Shown here: one piece after another, positions 1 through 8,961 of the stretch
Position numbering within the stretch: position 1 is the first letter of the stretch
Layout of the letters: each line of letters starts with the position of its first letter
Origin: Pantoea conspicua
Lineage (GTDB): Bacteria > Pseudomonadota > Gammaproteobacteria > Enterobacterales > Enterobacteriaceae
NCBI RefSeq assembly: GCF_002095315.1
Contig: NZ_MLFN01000037.1
Location: 1 to 42,027, forward strand
Length of the DNA: 42,027 nt
Reading direction: 5' to 3'
The notes under the pieces: model-generated
Database searches by the model: none
Seen by the model: the letters and a program-made list of their open reading frames with translations, nothing else
Told to the model about the DNA's origin: nothing
Made by a program: the position numbers and the translations under genes

Positions 1-1
1 G

Positions 2-1918
2 CTGGCGGTCATCAGCGGCGATCCGGCCTGGTGCCTGGCACGGGCGGCCGTGTGGCGTGATGCGCTGGCGGGTGACTGGCTGACGCTAGCCCACAGCGCG
101 CTGTTTCCCGGTGCGCACTGCGCGCCGGGTGCAGTGCGTACTCTGCTGGGACGCGAATTTCATCATGCTATTTTTGATGCCCGCGAAGGCTTTCACGCCG
201 ATGCCTTCGCCGCACTGGCTGGCACCTTAACCGCCGGTAGCTGGCTGCTGCTGCTGGTCCCGCCGTGGGACCGCTGGCCGCACCAGCCGGATGGCGATAG
301 CCTGCGCTGGGCGGATGTCGCCGAGCCCATCGCCACGCCACGCTTTGTTTACCACCTGCAACAGCAGATTCTGACCGATGCCGAAGTGCTGCTGGAGCGG
401 CAGCATCAGCCGTGTCGTTTGCCGGCGCTGTCTGACAGGCCACGCTGGCAGTGCCAGGCACCGCAGCAGCAGCAGGCAGTACTGGAACAGTGGCTGGCAA
501 TGCCGTCTGGCGTGGCAGTCCTGACCGCCGCTCGTGGCCGCGGAAAGTCGGCGCTGGCGGGGATGCTGGCACGTCACAATGGTCACGCGCTGGTGACCGC
601 ACCGGCCAGAGCTTCAACGGCGGTACTGGCGACGTTTGCTGGCGATCAATTTCATTTTATGGCACCGGACGCGCTGCTGGCTCTGGAGCCGCCGCCTGCC
701 GCAGAGTGGCTGATTATTGATGAAGCGGCGGCGATTCCCGCGCCGCTATTACAGGCGCTGGTCAGCCGTTTTCCCCGGGTGTTACTCACCACCACCGTAC
801 AAGGTTACGAAGGTAGCGGGCGCGGCTTTATCCTCAAGTTTTGCGCCGCACTGCCGCAGGTGCGCTATTTTACTCTCGATGAGCCACTGCGCTGGTCGCG
901 CCACGATCCGCTGGAGCGCTGGCTCAACCAGACACTGTTGTTTGATGATGCCCCCGTCGTCACGCCCACCTCCCCAGCGATCCCGCATCCTGTTTCCCGC
1001 GACGATTTTCCGGCGTTGCAGGCGGCTTATCGCCTGCTGACCAGCGCGCATTACCGTACCTCACCGCTGGATTTACGTCGGCTGCTGGATGCGCCGGGTA
1101 TGCAGCTGTGGCTGGCTGGCGAGACAGCGGCGTTGCAGGGCGCGTTGTGGCTGGTGGAAGAGGGGGGGCTGGATCCGACGCTGGCGCAGGCGGTGTGGGC
1201 TGGCACACGTCGGCCACGCGGTAACCTGGTCGCTCAGTCGCTGGCGGCACATGCAGGATTGACAGAGGCCGCAACGTTACGCTCACTGCGCATCAGCCGT
1301 GTTGCCGTGGCGGCGGAAAGCCGTCGCTATGGAATCGGCCAGCAGCTGGTGGACGCAGCCCGTCACGCTGCCGCTGATTACGACTATCTTTCCGTCAGCT
1401 TCGGCTACACTGAGTCTCTTTGGGCCTTCTGGCGCGCCTGTGGTTTTATCCTGGTGCGAATCGGCAGTCAGCGCGAGGCGAGCAGCGGGTGTTACGCCGC
1501 GATGGCGATGCTGGCCTGTTCAGCTGCCGGAGAGGCGTTGCAGCAACGCGCGGCACAACAACTGGCACGCGACTGGCCGCTTTTACATCAGCCTGTCGCG
1601 CTTCCGGCAGGCCTTGTGGAGTGTCGTGACGCGGGTTTTAGCGATCAGGATACCTGGCTGGCCGCCGGTTTTGCCTGGGCACAACGGCCGCTGGAGGCCA
1701 GTTTGCCGGTGTTGCAGCGGCTGACTGGTATCACGCTGCAGCCGTTACCGCTGCTGGAAGCTGCGATTGCCGCGCCGGATTCGCTCAGCACGCTGGCCCG
1801 ACAGGCGGGACTGAGTGGACGTAAAGCGTTGATTACTGCGCTGCGTCAGCAGACCGCCACCGCGCTTGAAACCCTGCCGGGCATTGATGCAGATGTTCTG
1901 CGTCAGTCGTTGAAATAA
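2..1918 (+). CDS. tmcA: tRNA(Met) cytidine acetyltransferase TmcA, 5' end outside window
   Basis: TmcA uses ATP and acetyl-CoA to make N4-acetylcytidine at the wobble base of elongator tRNA-Met. The open frame runs to the left edge without a start, so the gene is 5'-truncated by the window. Comparison with the 671-residue E. coli protein suggests about 30 residues are missing. A GTG at 50 is in frame, but residues before it (an SGDPAW stretch) still look like TmcA. Visible parts are the N-terminal DUF1726-type region with LLGREF and FDAREGF, a Walker A RGRGKSA (nt 533-553), a Walker B-like IIDEAAA (nt 713-733), and a GNAT acetyltransferase region with RISRVAV and the YGIGQQL acetyl-CoA loop (about nt 1289-1350). 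A tRNA-binding C-terminal domain follows. The next gene, ypfH, starts 73 bases downstream on the same strand, as in E. coli. Confidence 0.95.
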   Translation: MAVISGDPAWCLARAAVWRDALAGDWLTLAHSALFPGAHCAPGAVRTLLGREFHHAIFDAREGFHADAFAALAGTLTAGSWLLLLVPPWDRWPHQPDGDSLRWADVAEPIATPRFVYHLQQQILTDAEVLLERQHQPCRLPALSDRPRWQCQAPQQQQAVLEQWLAMPSGVAVLTAARGRGKSALAGMLARHNGHALVTAPARASTAVLATFAGDQFHFMAPDALLALEPPPAAEWLIIDEAAAIPAPLLQALVSRFPRVLLTTTVQGYEGSGRGFILKFCAALPQVRYFTLDEPLRWSRHDPLERWLNQTLLFDDAPVVTPTSPAIPHPVSRDDFPALQAAYRLLTSAHYRTSPLDLRRLLDAPGMQLWLAGETAALQGALWLVEEGGLDPTLAQAVWAGTRRPRGNLVAQSLAAHAGLTEAATLRSLRISRVAVAAESRRYGIGQQLVDAARHAAADYDYLSVSFGYTESLWAFWRACGFILVRIGSQREASSGCYAAMAMLACSAAGEALQQRAAQQLARDWPLLHQPVALPAGLVECRDAGFSDQDTWLAAGFAWAQRPLEASLPVLQRLTGITLQPLPLLEAAIAAPDSLSTLARQAGLSGRKALITALRQQTATALETLPGIDADVLRQSLK

Positions 1919-1991
1919 TTCGACCGGCGGGTTCAAATATTCCTCATATCATTTCGCGCCCGGCGGCGTAGAGTGAAAACAGGAGGTCAAC

Positions 1992-2672
1992 ATGACACTG
2001 AAATATGTAATCGTTCAACAGCCCGCCACGGCGGCCCAGCTGTTTCTGCTTTATCACGGCGTGGGCGACAATCCGGATTCAATGGGCGAGATCGGCAGCT
2101 GGTTTGCCCGCACCTTTCCGGAGGCGCTGGTGGTATCGGTCGGGTCGCCCGCTGCAGGCCGCCAGTGGTTTACCGAAGCGGATTTACATGACCAGACGGT
2201 TCAGCAGCGGGTTGACGCCGCGATGCCGCAGTTTGTTGAGTCAGTCCGTCACTGGCAGCAGCAGAGCGGTGTCCGGGCAGAAGCCACAGCGCTGATCGGC
2301 TTTTCTCAGGGCGGCAGCATGGTGCTGGAAGGGGTAAAAGCGCATGCCGATTTGGCGGGACGTGCGGTAGTGTTTAATGGCCGTTTCGTTACGCTGCCCG
2401 AGAAAGCCAGCACCCGCACCACGGTGCATCTGATTCACGGGGATTATGATGAGCAGATCCCGCTGCATCATGCGCAGCTGGCGGAACAGCGTCTGACGGC
2501 GTTAGGTGGTGATGTAACGCTGGATATCGTCGACGATCTGGCCCATGCCATTGACCACCGCAGCATGGCGCTGGCGCTGAATCATCTGCGTTATACGGTG
2601 CCGAAACGTTACTTTGACGAGGCGTTAAGCGGGGCGAAGCCTGGTGATGACGATGTCATCGTGATGATGTAA
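1992..2672 (+). CDS. ypfH: Esterase YpfH (alpha/beta hydrolase)
   Basis: 226 residues, close to the length of E. coli YpfH, a serine esterase of the phospholipase/carboxylesterase family with activity on short acyl esters. The nucleophile elbow GFSQGG places the catalytic serine at residue 105. IHGDYDEQIP (Asp151 or Asp153) and DLAHAID (His185) are the likely rest of the triad. An oxyanion-hole LYHGVGD lies near residue 20. There is no signal peptide, so it should be cytoplasmic. The ATG follows an excellent AGGAGG ribosome site (1981-1986). It follows tmcA on the same strand and converges on ypfN. The physiological substrate is unknown. Confidence 0.92.
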   Translation: MTLKYVIVQQPATAAQLFLLYHGVGDNPDSMGEIGSWFARTFPEALVVSVGSPAAGRQWFTEADLHDQTVQQRVDAAMPQFVESVRHWQQQSGVRAEATALIGFSQGGSMVLEGVKAHADLAGRAVVFNGRFVTLPEKASTRTTVHLIHGDYDEQIPLHHAQLAEQRLTALGGDVTLDIVDDLAHAIDHRSMALALNHLRYTVPKRYFDEALSGAKPGDDDVIVMM

Positions 2673-2674
2673 AA

Positions 2675-2697
2675 ATGCCCTCGCTCAGCGAGGGCAT
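2675..2697 (-). terminator. Rho-independent terminator of yffB-dapE-ypfN
   Basis: A perfect 10-bp stem, ATGCCCTCGC / GCGAGGGCAT with a 3-base loop, lies between the convergent ypfH and ypfN stops. A run of T follows the stem only when it is read on the minus strand, so it should end the yffB-dapE-ypfN message. It may also slow read-through from ypfH. Confidence 0.8.
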
Positions 2698-2703
2698 CCG
2701 GCA

Positions 2704-2892
2704 TTACTTCTTCTTCGGCCAGTCGTCGTCATCGTCCCATTTATCGTTAAAATCACGATGCGGCGGCAGGTCAGGTTTGTTATCCATAAATTTTTTGTGA
2801 TCGATGCGTTTCAGATCTTTATACACATTCATCAGCACGCCAACCATCAGCAGGATCACCAGGATCCACCAGTAATCTTTAATAAACTCCAT
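2704..2892 (-). CDS. ypfN: YpfN, UPF0370 small membrane protein
   Basis: 62 residues, matching the 66-residue E. coli YpfN. A single hydrophobic segment (about residues 6-24, [16 protein letters not shown]) is followed by a basic stretch and a strongly acidic tail ([13 protein letters not shown]). This layout is typical of a single-span inner-membrane protein with a charged cytoplasmic end. No function is established for the family. It begins 22 bases after the dapE stop and is the last gene of the minus-strand yffB-dapE-ypfN unit, ending just before a clear terminator. A GGAGCGGG stretch before the ATG serves as ribosome site. Confidence 0.92.
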   Translation of the reverse strand: MEFIKDYWWILVILLMVGVLMNVYKDLKRIDHKKFMDNKPDLPPHRDFNDKWDDDDDWPKKK

Positions 2893-2914
2893 TTCCCGCT
2901 CCTTAACATCGCAC

Positions 2915-4042
2915 TCAGGCGATCAGTTGTTCCATGATGCGTTGATACATACGGCTCAGCATCTGCAGGTCGGAGGCTTTCACACACTCATTGATTTTAT
3001 GAATGGTGGCGTTCACCGGACCCAGTTCCACCACCTGCGCACCCATGCGGGCGATAAAACGGCCATCAGAGGTGCCGCCGGTTGTCAGCAGCTGCGGCTT
3101 AATTTCATTATAGTGCGCCACCGCTCTTACGACGGCATCCACCAGCTTACCGCGTTCGGTCAGGAACGGCTGACCCGAGAGTTTCCACTCAATGGTGTAG
3201 CGCAACTGATGACGATCCAGCAGATCTGCGACCCGCTGACGGATCATCGCGTCGGTCAGCTCAGTGCTGAAGCGGAAGTTAAATTGCACGAATAGCTCGC
3301 CGGGGATGACATTATTGCTGCCGGTTCCCGCCTGTATGTTGGCTATCTGCATACTGGTCGCAGGAAAGAACGCATTGCCCTGATCCCATTCAACCGCCAC
3401 CAGTTCATTCAGCGCTGGCATCGCCCGATGCACCGGGTTATCCGCCAGATGCGGATAGGCGACGTGACCCTGCACGCCGTGAATGGTCAGATTGGCGGTG
3501 ATCGAGCCGCGTCGGCCATTCTTCACCACGTCACCGACCACTTCGGTACTTGAGGGTTCGCCCACCAGGCAGTAATCAAGCCGCTCCTGGCGTGCCATCA
3601 GGCGTTCAACCACCTTCACGGTCCCGTTGGCACCGCTGGCCTCTTCGTCTGAGGTAATCATAAACGCCAGCCGCCCTTTATGGTGCGGATGGACGGCGAC
3701 AAAACGTTCCGCCGCCACCACCATCGCCGCCAGCGAGCCCTTCATATCGGCCGCGCCACGGCCAAACAGCATACCGTCACGGATGGTGGGCTCAAAAGGC
3801 GGATTGATCCAGCGGCTGACATCGCCCGACGGGACGACATCAGTGTGACCGGCAAAGGCCAGCGTTTCGCCTTCACCCCGGGTCGCCCAGAAATTAAGGG
3901 TGTCCCCAATGTTCATGGTCTCGATGTGAAAACCAATTGCCTGCAGGCGGGCAATCAGCAGCGCCTGACAGCCGGCATCATCGGGACTGAGAGAGGGGCG
4001 ACGAATAAGCTGTTGCGTCAGCTCAATGACCGGGCAAAACAT
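2915..4042 (-). CDS. dapE: Succinyl-diaminopimelate desuccinylase DapE
   Basis: DapE removes succinate from N-succinyl-LL-diaminopimelate in the lysine/meso-DAP pathway, which supplies peptidoglycan. The product is 375 residues, identical in length to E. coli DapE. The M20 di-zinc ligands are recognisable: His in FAGHTDVV (about 66), Asp in GRGAADMKG (about 99), the Glu pair in TSDEEAS (about 133-134), Glu in GEPSS (about 162) and His in NATIHKINE (about 348). I chose the ATG at 4042 over a longer in-frame start because AGGAGA precedes it and the protein then begins [11 protein letters not shown] like its relatives. The start lies one base past the yffB stop, so the two genes are translationally close. 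Confidence 0.97.
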   Translation of the reverse strand: MFCPVIELTQQLIRRPSLSPDDAGCQALLIARLQAIGFHIETMNIGDTLNFWATRGEGETLAFAGHTDVVPSGDVSRWINPPFEPTIRDGMLFGRGAADMKGSLAAMVVAAERFVAVHPHHKGRLAFMITSDEEASGANGTVKVVERLMARQERLDYCLVGEPSSTEVVGDVVKNGRRGSITANLTIHGVQGHVAYPHLADNPVHRAMPALNELVAVEWDQGNAFFPATSMQIANIQAGTGSNNVIPGELFVQFNFRFSTELTDAMIRQRVADLLDRHQLRYTIEWKLSGQPFLTERGKLVDAVVRAVAHYNEIKPQLLTTGGTSDGRFIARMGAQVVELGPVNATIHKINECVKASDLQMLSRMYQRIMEQLIA

Positions 4043-4043
4043 A

Positions 4044-4409
4044 TTACTTCTCCTGGATAGCATTCTGATAACTCGTCTCACTAAAGCCGGCAAGCAAAGT
4101 GCCATCCGGAGTGCGTAACAGCGGGCGTTTAATCATGGCAGGCTGGGCCAGCATCAGGGCTTTGGCGCTGTCGGCATCGGTGACGGCTTCGCGCTCCGCC
4201 TCGGGCAGTTTGCGCCAGGTGGTGCCGCGGGTATTGAGCAGCGTGGTATAACCCAGCGCATCAATAAATTCCTGCAGCATCGCGTCACTCAGGCCATCAG
4301 CACGGTAGTCATGAAACCGATAGTCGATGCCAGCCGCCGTTAAAAAGCCACGGGCTTTTTTTATCGTGTCGCAATTTTTAATCCCGAACATCACCCACTG
4401 CGCGCTCAT
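4044..4409 (-). CDS. yffB: ArsC/Spx-family protein YffB
   Basis: About 121 residues, similar to E. coli YffB (118 residues), a thioredoxin-fold member of the ArsC/Spx family. The N-terminal [11 protein letters not shown] holds the single cysteine at the place of the ArsC catalytic cysteine. [11 protein letters not shown] and KRPLL are also typical of the family. It is probably a glutathione- or thiol-dependent reductase, but its substrate is unknown. An arsenate reductase label would be unsafe, as no ars genes are nearby. A longer in-frame start exists at 4475, but the ATG at 4409 gives the family N-terminus and has AGGATCA upstream. It is first in a unit with dapE and ypfN. Confidence 0.9.
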   Translation of the reverse strand: MSAQWVMFGIKNCDTIKKARGFLTAAGIDYRFHDYRADGLSDAMLQEFIDALGYTTLLNTRGTTWRKLPEAEREAVTDADSAKALMLAQPAMIKRPLLRTPDGTLLAGFSETSYQNAIQEK

Positions 4410-4821
4410 CGCCTGATCCTTATTATCCTGTGAAAGTGGAAGCTGAAAATAGCAGCCAAAGCGCGAGTTTAGCATAGTGCGATCCGTTGCGGCATCTCAC
4501 CAGCCAGGCCTGACCTGCCGATTAACGCTTTCAGTTGCGGTTCGTTTGCCCCCGGGTAACCGTTATCAATTTCAGCGGTAATCATTCCCTGGCTTATCAT
4601 TGGGGAATTAAGAATTTCGCCATGTTTTAAAAATAGTCTACCGTTGGGTTTATTTAAAAATATTTCCAGTCGGGTTAAGCAGTTGCTGAAATGTGCGTCA
4701 GCTACCAAATCAGATAAAACTCAGGTTTTATTTACCGCTGCCGATAGTGATAACAGGTGTAAACGTATTCACCTGATGAAAAAAAGCGCGTAATATTGCC
4801 AGCACAATAAGAGAGGGTTTT
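4410..4821. other. Intergenic region yffB-ypfM, regulatory only
   Basis: Over 400 bases with no convincing protein gene. It is AT-richer than its surroundings and holds the 5' region of the minus-strand yffB operon on the left. On the right are a plus-strand promoter candidate for ypfM and an inverted repeat CAGGTG-N10-CACCTG (4754-4775). An 80-codon minus-strand frame crosses it but does not resemble anything I know and has no good ribosome site. Confidence 0.6.
4768..4796 (+). promoter_or_regulatory. Candidate sigma-70 promoter for ypfM
   Basis: TTCACC (4768-4773) and TAATAT (4791-4796) are separated by exactly 17 bases, each matching the -35/-10 consensus at 4 of 6 positions. The first element overlaps the right arm of the inverted repeat CAGGTG-N10-CACCTG (4754-4775), a possible operator. 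The expected start of transcription is about 20 bases before the ypfM ATG. Confidence 0.5.
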
Positions 4822-4884
4822 ATGATTGACACTGAAATGGGGAACTGGAAAGAATTTATCGAAGCGATGTTACGCAACAAGTAA
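4822..4884 (+). CDS. ypfM: Small protein YpfM, 20 residues
   Basis: A 20-codon frame (start MIDTEMGNWKEF, end AMLRNK) that matches the 19-residue E. coli small protein YpfM in sequence and location between acrD and yffB. It is preceded by GAGAGGG as ribosome site, a well-spaced promoter candidate, and followed by a rho-independent terminator at 4950-4978. This makes a compact monocistronic unit. The peptide is amphipathic with no obvious membrane span. Its function is unknown. Confidence 0.85.
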   Translation: MIDTEMGNWKEFIEAMLRNK

Positions 4885-4949
4885 CACGTTAAGAGACAAG
4901 CAGGGCGATTCCCCCTCTTGCTGCAATTCTTACCACACACAGAAATAAG

Positions 4950-4978
4950 GCGGTCACTGACATCAGTGGCCGCTTTTT
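4950..4978 (+). terminator. Terminator after ypfM
   Basis: Ten-bp stem GCGGTCACTG / CAGTGGCCGC with one G-T pair and a 4-base loop, followed by TTTTT. It lies between the convergent ypfM and acrD. An A-rich stretch on the left side may let it also terminate acrD on the minus strand. Confidence 0.8.
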
Positions 4979-5016
4979 ATTTCTGGCCTTGCTCACCCGG
5001 TTGCGGGCCGAACGGC

Positions 5017-8000
5017 TTAATCGTGTGGCTTCTCTTTCAGCGGAAAGCGACGGCGGACCAGCACAAAGAACAGCGGCACAAAGAAGATCGCCAGCAGTGT
5101 GGCGGAGATCATGCCGCCCATCACGCCGGTACCCACGGCATGCTGGCTGCCGGAACCGGCTCCGCTGCTGATCGCCATCGGCAGAACGCCAAAAATAAAC
5201 GCCAGCGAGGTCATCAGAATGGGTCGCAGGCGCTGGCGTGAGGCCTCCAGCGTCGCGGCCACCAGTTCCCCACCTTTGCTGTTGATCTCATTGGCAAACT
5301 CGACGATCAGTATGGCGTTCTTAGCGGAGAGTCCCACCACCGTCAGCAACCCAACCTGGAAGTAGACATCGTTCTCCAGCCCGCGCAGCCAGGTGGCGAT
5401 CAGCGCCCCGACCACGCCCAGCGGCACCACCAGCATCACGGAGAACGGGATCGACCAGCTCTCATAGAGTGCGGCAAGACAAAGGAAGACCACCAGCAGC
5501 GAAATCGCATACAGCGCCGGGGCCTGCGAGCCGGACAGTCGCTCCTGATAAGAGGCGCCGCTCCACTGGAACCCGACGCCCAGCGGCAGGGCGTTGACCA
5601 GTTTTTCCATCTCATCCATCGCGGTGCCGCTGCTGACGCCATTAGCGGCTTCACCCACAATCTCCAGCGATGAATAACCGTTATAGCGTTCAAGCCGCGG
5701 AGAACCGGTCTCCCAGTGGCTGGTGGCGAAAGCGGAGAAGGGCACCATGCCGCCGCTGCTGTTGCGCACGTACCACTTATTAATGTCGTCCGGCAGCATA
5801 CGGAATTCGGCCGCCGCCTGGACGTAGACCTTTTTCACCCGACCGCGATCGAGGAAATCATTCACATAGCTTGAGCCCCAGGCGGTGGTCAGGGTGTCGT
5901 TGATGGTATCGAGTGAGACGCCCAGCGCCTGCGCTTTGCGATCATCAACATCAATCTGCAGCTGCGGGCTGTCATCGAGTCCGTTGTGCCGCACGCGTGA
6001 CAGCGACGTATCACTGGCGGCCATCTCCAGCAGCTTATCGCGCATCGCCATGAGCTGCGTATGCCCGATCCCGGCGTGATCCTGCAGCTGCAGGTCAAAG
6101 CCGGAAGAGCTTCCCATACCGGTGATTGCCGGCGGACTGCTGGCGATCACCCGGCCCTCTTTGATCTTCTGAAAGGCTTTTGTGGCGCGATCGATAATCG
6201 CGAATGAAGTGCGATCGGTGCCGGGGCGATCTTCCCAGTTTTTCAGGCGTACAAACAGGCGCGCCACGTTCTGGCCGTTACCGCCAGGACCTGCGCCGAT
6301 GGTCGAGAATACCGACAGTACATTGGCTTTTTCTTCGGTCAGATAGTACTGCTCCACTTTTGCCACCACGGCGGCGGTTTGCTCCAGGGTAGCGCCTGCT
6401 GGCAACTGGACCTGGGTCAGGAACACGCCGCGATCTTCCAGCGGCAGGAACGAGGTCGGCAGACGCAGAAACAGGAAGGCCATCAGGCCGATAAGCGCCA
6501 GATAAAGCAGCAGCCAGCGGCCGCCCTTACGCAGAATGCCCGCTACGCCGTGCTGGTAACGGTCAGCATTTTTATTGAAGTGACGATTAAACCAGCCGAA
6601 AAAGCCGCGACGACCCTGTGACTCGCCGGGCTTCATCGGCTTGAGCAGCGTGGCACACAGTGCGGGCGTTAGAATCATTGCCACCAGCACCGACAACACC
6701 ATCGCCGAGACAATGGTGATCGAGAACTGACGATAAATGGCCCCAACCGTGCCGCCAAAAAAGGCCATCGGCACAAATACCGCGGAGAGCACCAGCGCAA
6801 TACCGACCAGTGCGCCCTGAATCTGGCCCATCGACTTACGTGTTGCGGCGCGCGGCGACAATCCCTCTTCGCTCATCAGGCGTTCAACGTTTTCCACCAC
6901 CACGATGGCATCATCCACCAGTAACCCGATCGCCAGCACCATGGCGAACATCGTCAGGGTATTGATACTGAAACCGCAGGCGTAGAGCACGCTGAAGGTG
7001 CCCATCAGCACCACCGGCACCGCGATAGTCGGGATCAGGGTGGCGCGGAAGTTCTGCATAAACAGATACATCACGCCAAACACCAGCACAATCGCCTCCA
7101 GCAGCGTCTTCACCACATCGGTGATGGAGGCTTTGACGAACGGCGAGGTTTCATAGGCGATTTTCGCTTCCAGCCCGTGCGGAAAATAGTGCGATAGCTC
7201 TTCAATACGCGCCCGCACCAGTTTGTCGGTATTCATCTCATTGGCGCCAGAGGCCAGCTTCACCCCCAGTCCGGAAGCGGGCTGGCCGTTGTAGCGGCTG
7301 AGGTAATCATATTTTTCTGCACCCAGTGCCACGCTGGCGACGTCGCCCAGCGTCACTACTGAACCATCCGGATTGTTTTTCAGGGTAATCGCCCGGAACT
7401 GTTCCGGCGTCTGCAGCATCGACTGAGCATTCACCGTGGCGTTAAGCGCCTGTTTCGCGACCGACGGCAGGCCGCCCACCTGACCGACGGCGACCTGGGC
7501 ATTCTGCGACTCGATTGCGCTGACCACATCATCGGTGGTCAGGGCGTAGGCGATAAGTTTGTTGGGATCGAGCCAGATACGCATCGCATACTGCGAGCCG
7601 TAAGCGTCAACCTGTCCGACACCATCGATGCGGCTTAGTGGGTCCTGAATGTTACTGGCGACATAGTCTGCAATATCCTGCTTATCCATGCTGCCGTCGG
7701 TGGAAACAAACGCCACCATCAGGATATTGCTGTCCCCGGTTTTATTGACCGTCACACCCTGCGACTGCACCGCCTGCGGTAATTTGCGCAGCGCGGACTG
7801 CAACTGGTTTTGAACCTGCTGGCGCGCCTCATCCGGATCGGTACCGGCGGTAAAGGTAAGCGTGATCTGCGCCTGGCCGGTGTTACTGCTGTTGGATGAC
7901 ATGTACATCAGGTTATCGATGCCGGTCATGTTCTGCTCGATCACCTGGGTTACGGTGTTCTCCAGCGTCTCCGCCGAGGCGCCAGGATAGTTAGCCGTAA

Positions 8001-8133
8001 TGCGAACGTTTGGCGGAGCCAGATCGGGATACTGTTCAATAGGCAGCGAAATGATGGAAAGGGTGCCGCAAAGACACAACAAAATCGCCAGAACCCAGGC
8101 AAAGATGGGTCGGTCGATAAAGAAATTCGACAT
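5017..8133 (-). CDS. acrD: RND multidrug efflux pump AcrD
   Basis: Inner-membrane proton-driven pump of the HAE1 RND family. In E. coli AcrD works with AcrA and TolC and exports aminoglycosides and other hydrophilic drugs. The product has 1038 residues against 1037 in E. coli, and reads AcrD-like from end to end. It starts [16 protein letters not shown], the proton-relay Asp pair lies in [14 protein letters not shown] (about 407-408), and the partner Lys in [15 protein letters not shown] (about 940). Two blocks of transmembrane helices surround two large periplasmic loops. I chose the ATG at 8133, preceded by GAGGAG, over a longer frame starting at 8220. No adaptor-protein gene is adjacent, as usual for acrD. 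A BaeR-like repeat lies upstream, and narP ends 171 bases before its start on the same strand. Confidence 0.95.
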   Translation of the reverse strand: MSNFFIDRPIFAWVLAILLCLCGTLSIISLPIEQYPDLAPPNVRITANYPGASAETLENTVTQVIEQNMTGIDNLMYMSSNSSNTGQAQITLTFTAGTDPDEARQQVQNQLQSALRKLPQAVQSQGVTVNKTGDSNILMVAFVSTDGSMDKQDIADYVASNIQDPLSRIDGVGQVDAYGSQYAMRIWLDPNKLIAYALTTDDVVSAIESQNAQVAVGQVGGLPSVAKQALNATVNAQSMLQTPEQFRAITLKNNPDGSVVTLGDVASVALGAEKYDYLSRYNGQPASGLGVKLASGANEMNTDKLVRARIEELSHYFPHGLEAKIAYETSPFVKASITDVVKTLLEAIVLVFGVMYLFMQNFRATLIPTIAVPVVLMGTFSVLYACGFSINTLTMFAMVLAIGLLVDDAIVVVENVERLMSEEGLSPRAATRKSMGQIQGALVGIALVLSAVFVPMAFFGGTVGAIYRQFSITIVSAMVLSVLVAMILTPALCATLLKPMKPGESQGRRGFFGWFNRHFNKNADRYQHGVAGILRKGGRWLLLYLALIGLMAFLFLRLPTSFLPLEDRGVFLTQVQLPAGATLEQTAAVVAKVEQYYLTEEKANVLSVFSTIGAGPGGNGQNVARLFVRLKNWEDRPGTDRTSFAIIDRATKAFQKIKEGRVIASSPPAITGMGSSSGFDLQLQDHAGIGHTQLMAMRDKLLEMAASDTSLSRVRHNGLDDSPQLQIDVDDRKAQALGVSLDTINDTLTTAWGSSYVNDFLDRGRVKKVYVQAAAEFRMLPDDINKWYVRNSSGGMVPFSAFATSHWETGSPRLERYNGYSSLEIVGEAANGVSSGTAMDEMEKLVNALPLGVGFQWSGASYQERLSGSQAPALYAISLLVVFLCLAALYESWSIPFSVMLVVPLGVVGALIATWLRGLENDVYFQVGLLTVVGLSAKNAILIVEFANEINSKGGELVAATLEASRQRLRPILMTSLAFIFGVLPMAISSGAGSGSQHAVGTGVMGGMISATLLAIFFVPLFFVLVRRRFPLKEKPHD

Positions 8134-8265
8134 TAAATCGACACTCCTCAGTGCTTTTTTATCAGGAATGAGAGCCCAGGAAAGGGTGCACCGGCAGAGC
8201 AACCGGATGATCTTCGCCACGATTTCCCGCCGTCACTTACTCTACGTGCGGTCAATCAGGAAAAC

Positions 8266-8287
8266 GTGGAGAAATTGTGGAGAAAGT
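8266..8287 (-). promoter_or_regulatory. Candidate BaeR-type tandem site upstream of acrD
   Basis: Two copies of GTGGAGAAA (8266-8274 and 8277-8285) lie 11 bases apart, one helical turn. Read on the minus strand they give TTTCTCCACAATTTCTCCAC. The TTTCTCCA-N2-ATT part resembles the BaeR box known for acrD and mdtA in E. coli. OmpR-family regulators bind such tandem repeats. The site begins just after the narP stop and about 130 bases before the acrD ATG. Confidence 0.5.
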
Positions 8288-8304
8288 GTAAATTCCCCGA
8301 TTAT

Positions 8305-8937
8305 TTAACGATGGCGGCTTTCAAGCCAGAGTACCGTGGCGGCAACGCGTGAGCGCACATCCAGTTTACGCAACAGATTGCGGATATGCACTTTTACCGT
8401 CTCTTCAGAAATATGCAAAATGGCGGCAATCTCTTTGTTCGACAGACCGCGCGCAACCTCCTGTAGCACGTCACGCTCACGTTCAGTCAGCTGGCGTAAC
8501 GGATCGGCGCTGTGCTGACGATTAGCCAGATAACAAGCAACGTTTTCGCTGAAGACTTTCTCGCCCTGCGAGGCCTGCAGGATCTGCGCCAGCAGGATCT
8601 CCGGCTCGCTGTCTTTCAGCAGATAGCCATCGGCACCGGCATCCACCATGGTGAAAATATCGCTCTGGGCGTCGGAGACGGTCAGCACCAGAATGCGCGA
8701 CCCGATACCTTCATGACGCAGTGCTTTAAGCGTATCCAGTCCCGACATGCCTTTCATATTCAGGTCGAGCAGAATCACGTCCGGCTCCTGCCGGCGCGCT
8801 TCTGCCAGCGCTTCAGTACCGTTGTTAGCTTCTGCGATCACCACCAGTCGGGGATCCAGCGCCAGCAGCTGTCGGATACCCTGGCGCATCAGCGGATGGT
8901 CATCAACAATCATCAACGTTAATACGGGCTGTTGCAT
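8305..8937 (-). CDS. narP: Nitrate/nitrite response regulator NarP
   Basis: 210-residue NarL/FixJ-type regulator that activates anaerobic nitrate and nitrite respiration genes after phosphorylation by NarQ. The receiver domain has the acidic pair Asp12-Asp13 (IVDDHPLM), phospho-acceptor Asp58 in ILLDLNMKGMSG, and Lys108 in YLLKDSEP. The C-terminal LuxR-type helix-turn-helix includes LTERERDVLQE and GLSNKEIAAIL-HISEETVKVH. NKEIA and VRSRVAAT resemble NarP more than NarL. AAAGGA precedes the ATG. It lies 24 bases after narQ on the same strand, so sensor and regulator are probably co-transcribed. In E. coli narP is far from narQ. Confidence 0.93.
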   Translation of the reverse strand: MQQPVLTLMIVDDHPLMRQGIRQLLALDPRLVVIAEANNGTEALAEARRQEPDVILLDLNMKGMSGLDTLKALRHEGIGSRILVLTVSDAQSDIFTMVDAGADGYLLKDSEPEILLAQILQASQGEKVFSENVACYLANRQHSADPLRQLTERERDVLQEVARGLSNKEIAAILHISEETVKVHIRNLLRKLDVRSRVAATVLWLESRHR

Positions 8938-8961
8938 GTTCTTATCCTTTTCCCGATCGTA

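Noticed and set aside
4044..4409. Arsenate reductase annotation for yffB
   Set aside because: The ArsC fold is shared, but the protein matches YffB and no ars operon surrounds it.
4469..4708. 80-codon minus-strand frame between yffB and ypfM
   Set aside because: No ribosome site or family resemblance; overlaps the longer in-frame form of yffB and the operon's promoter region.
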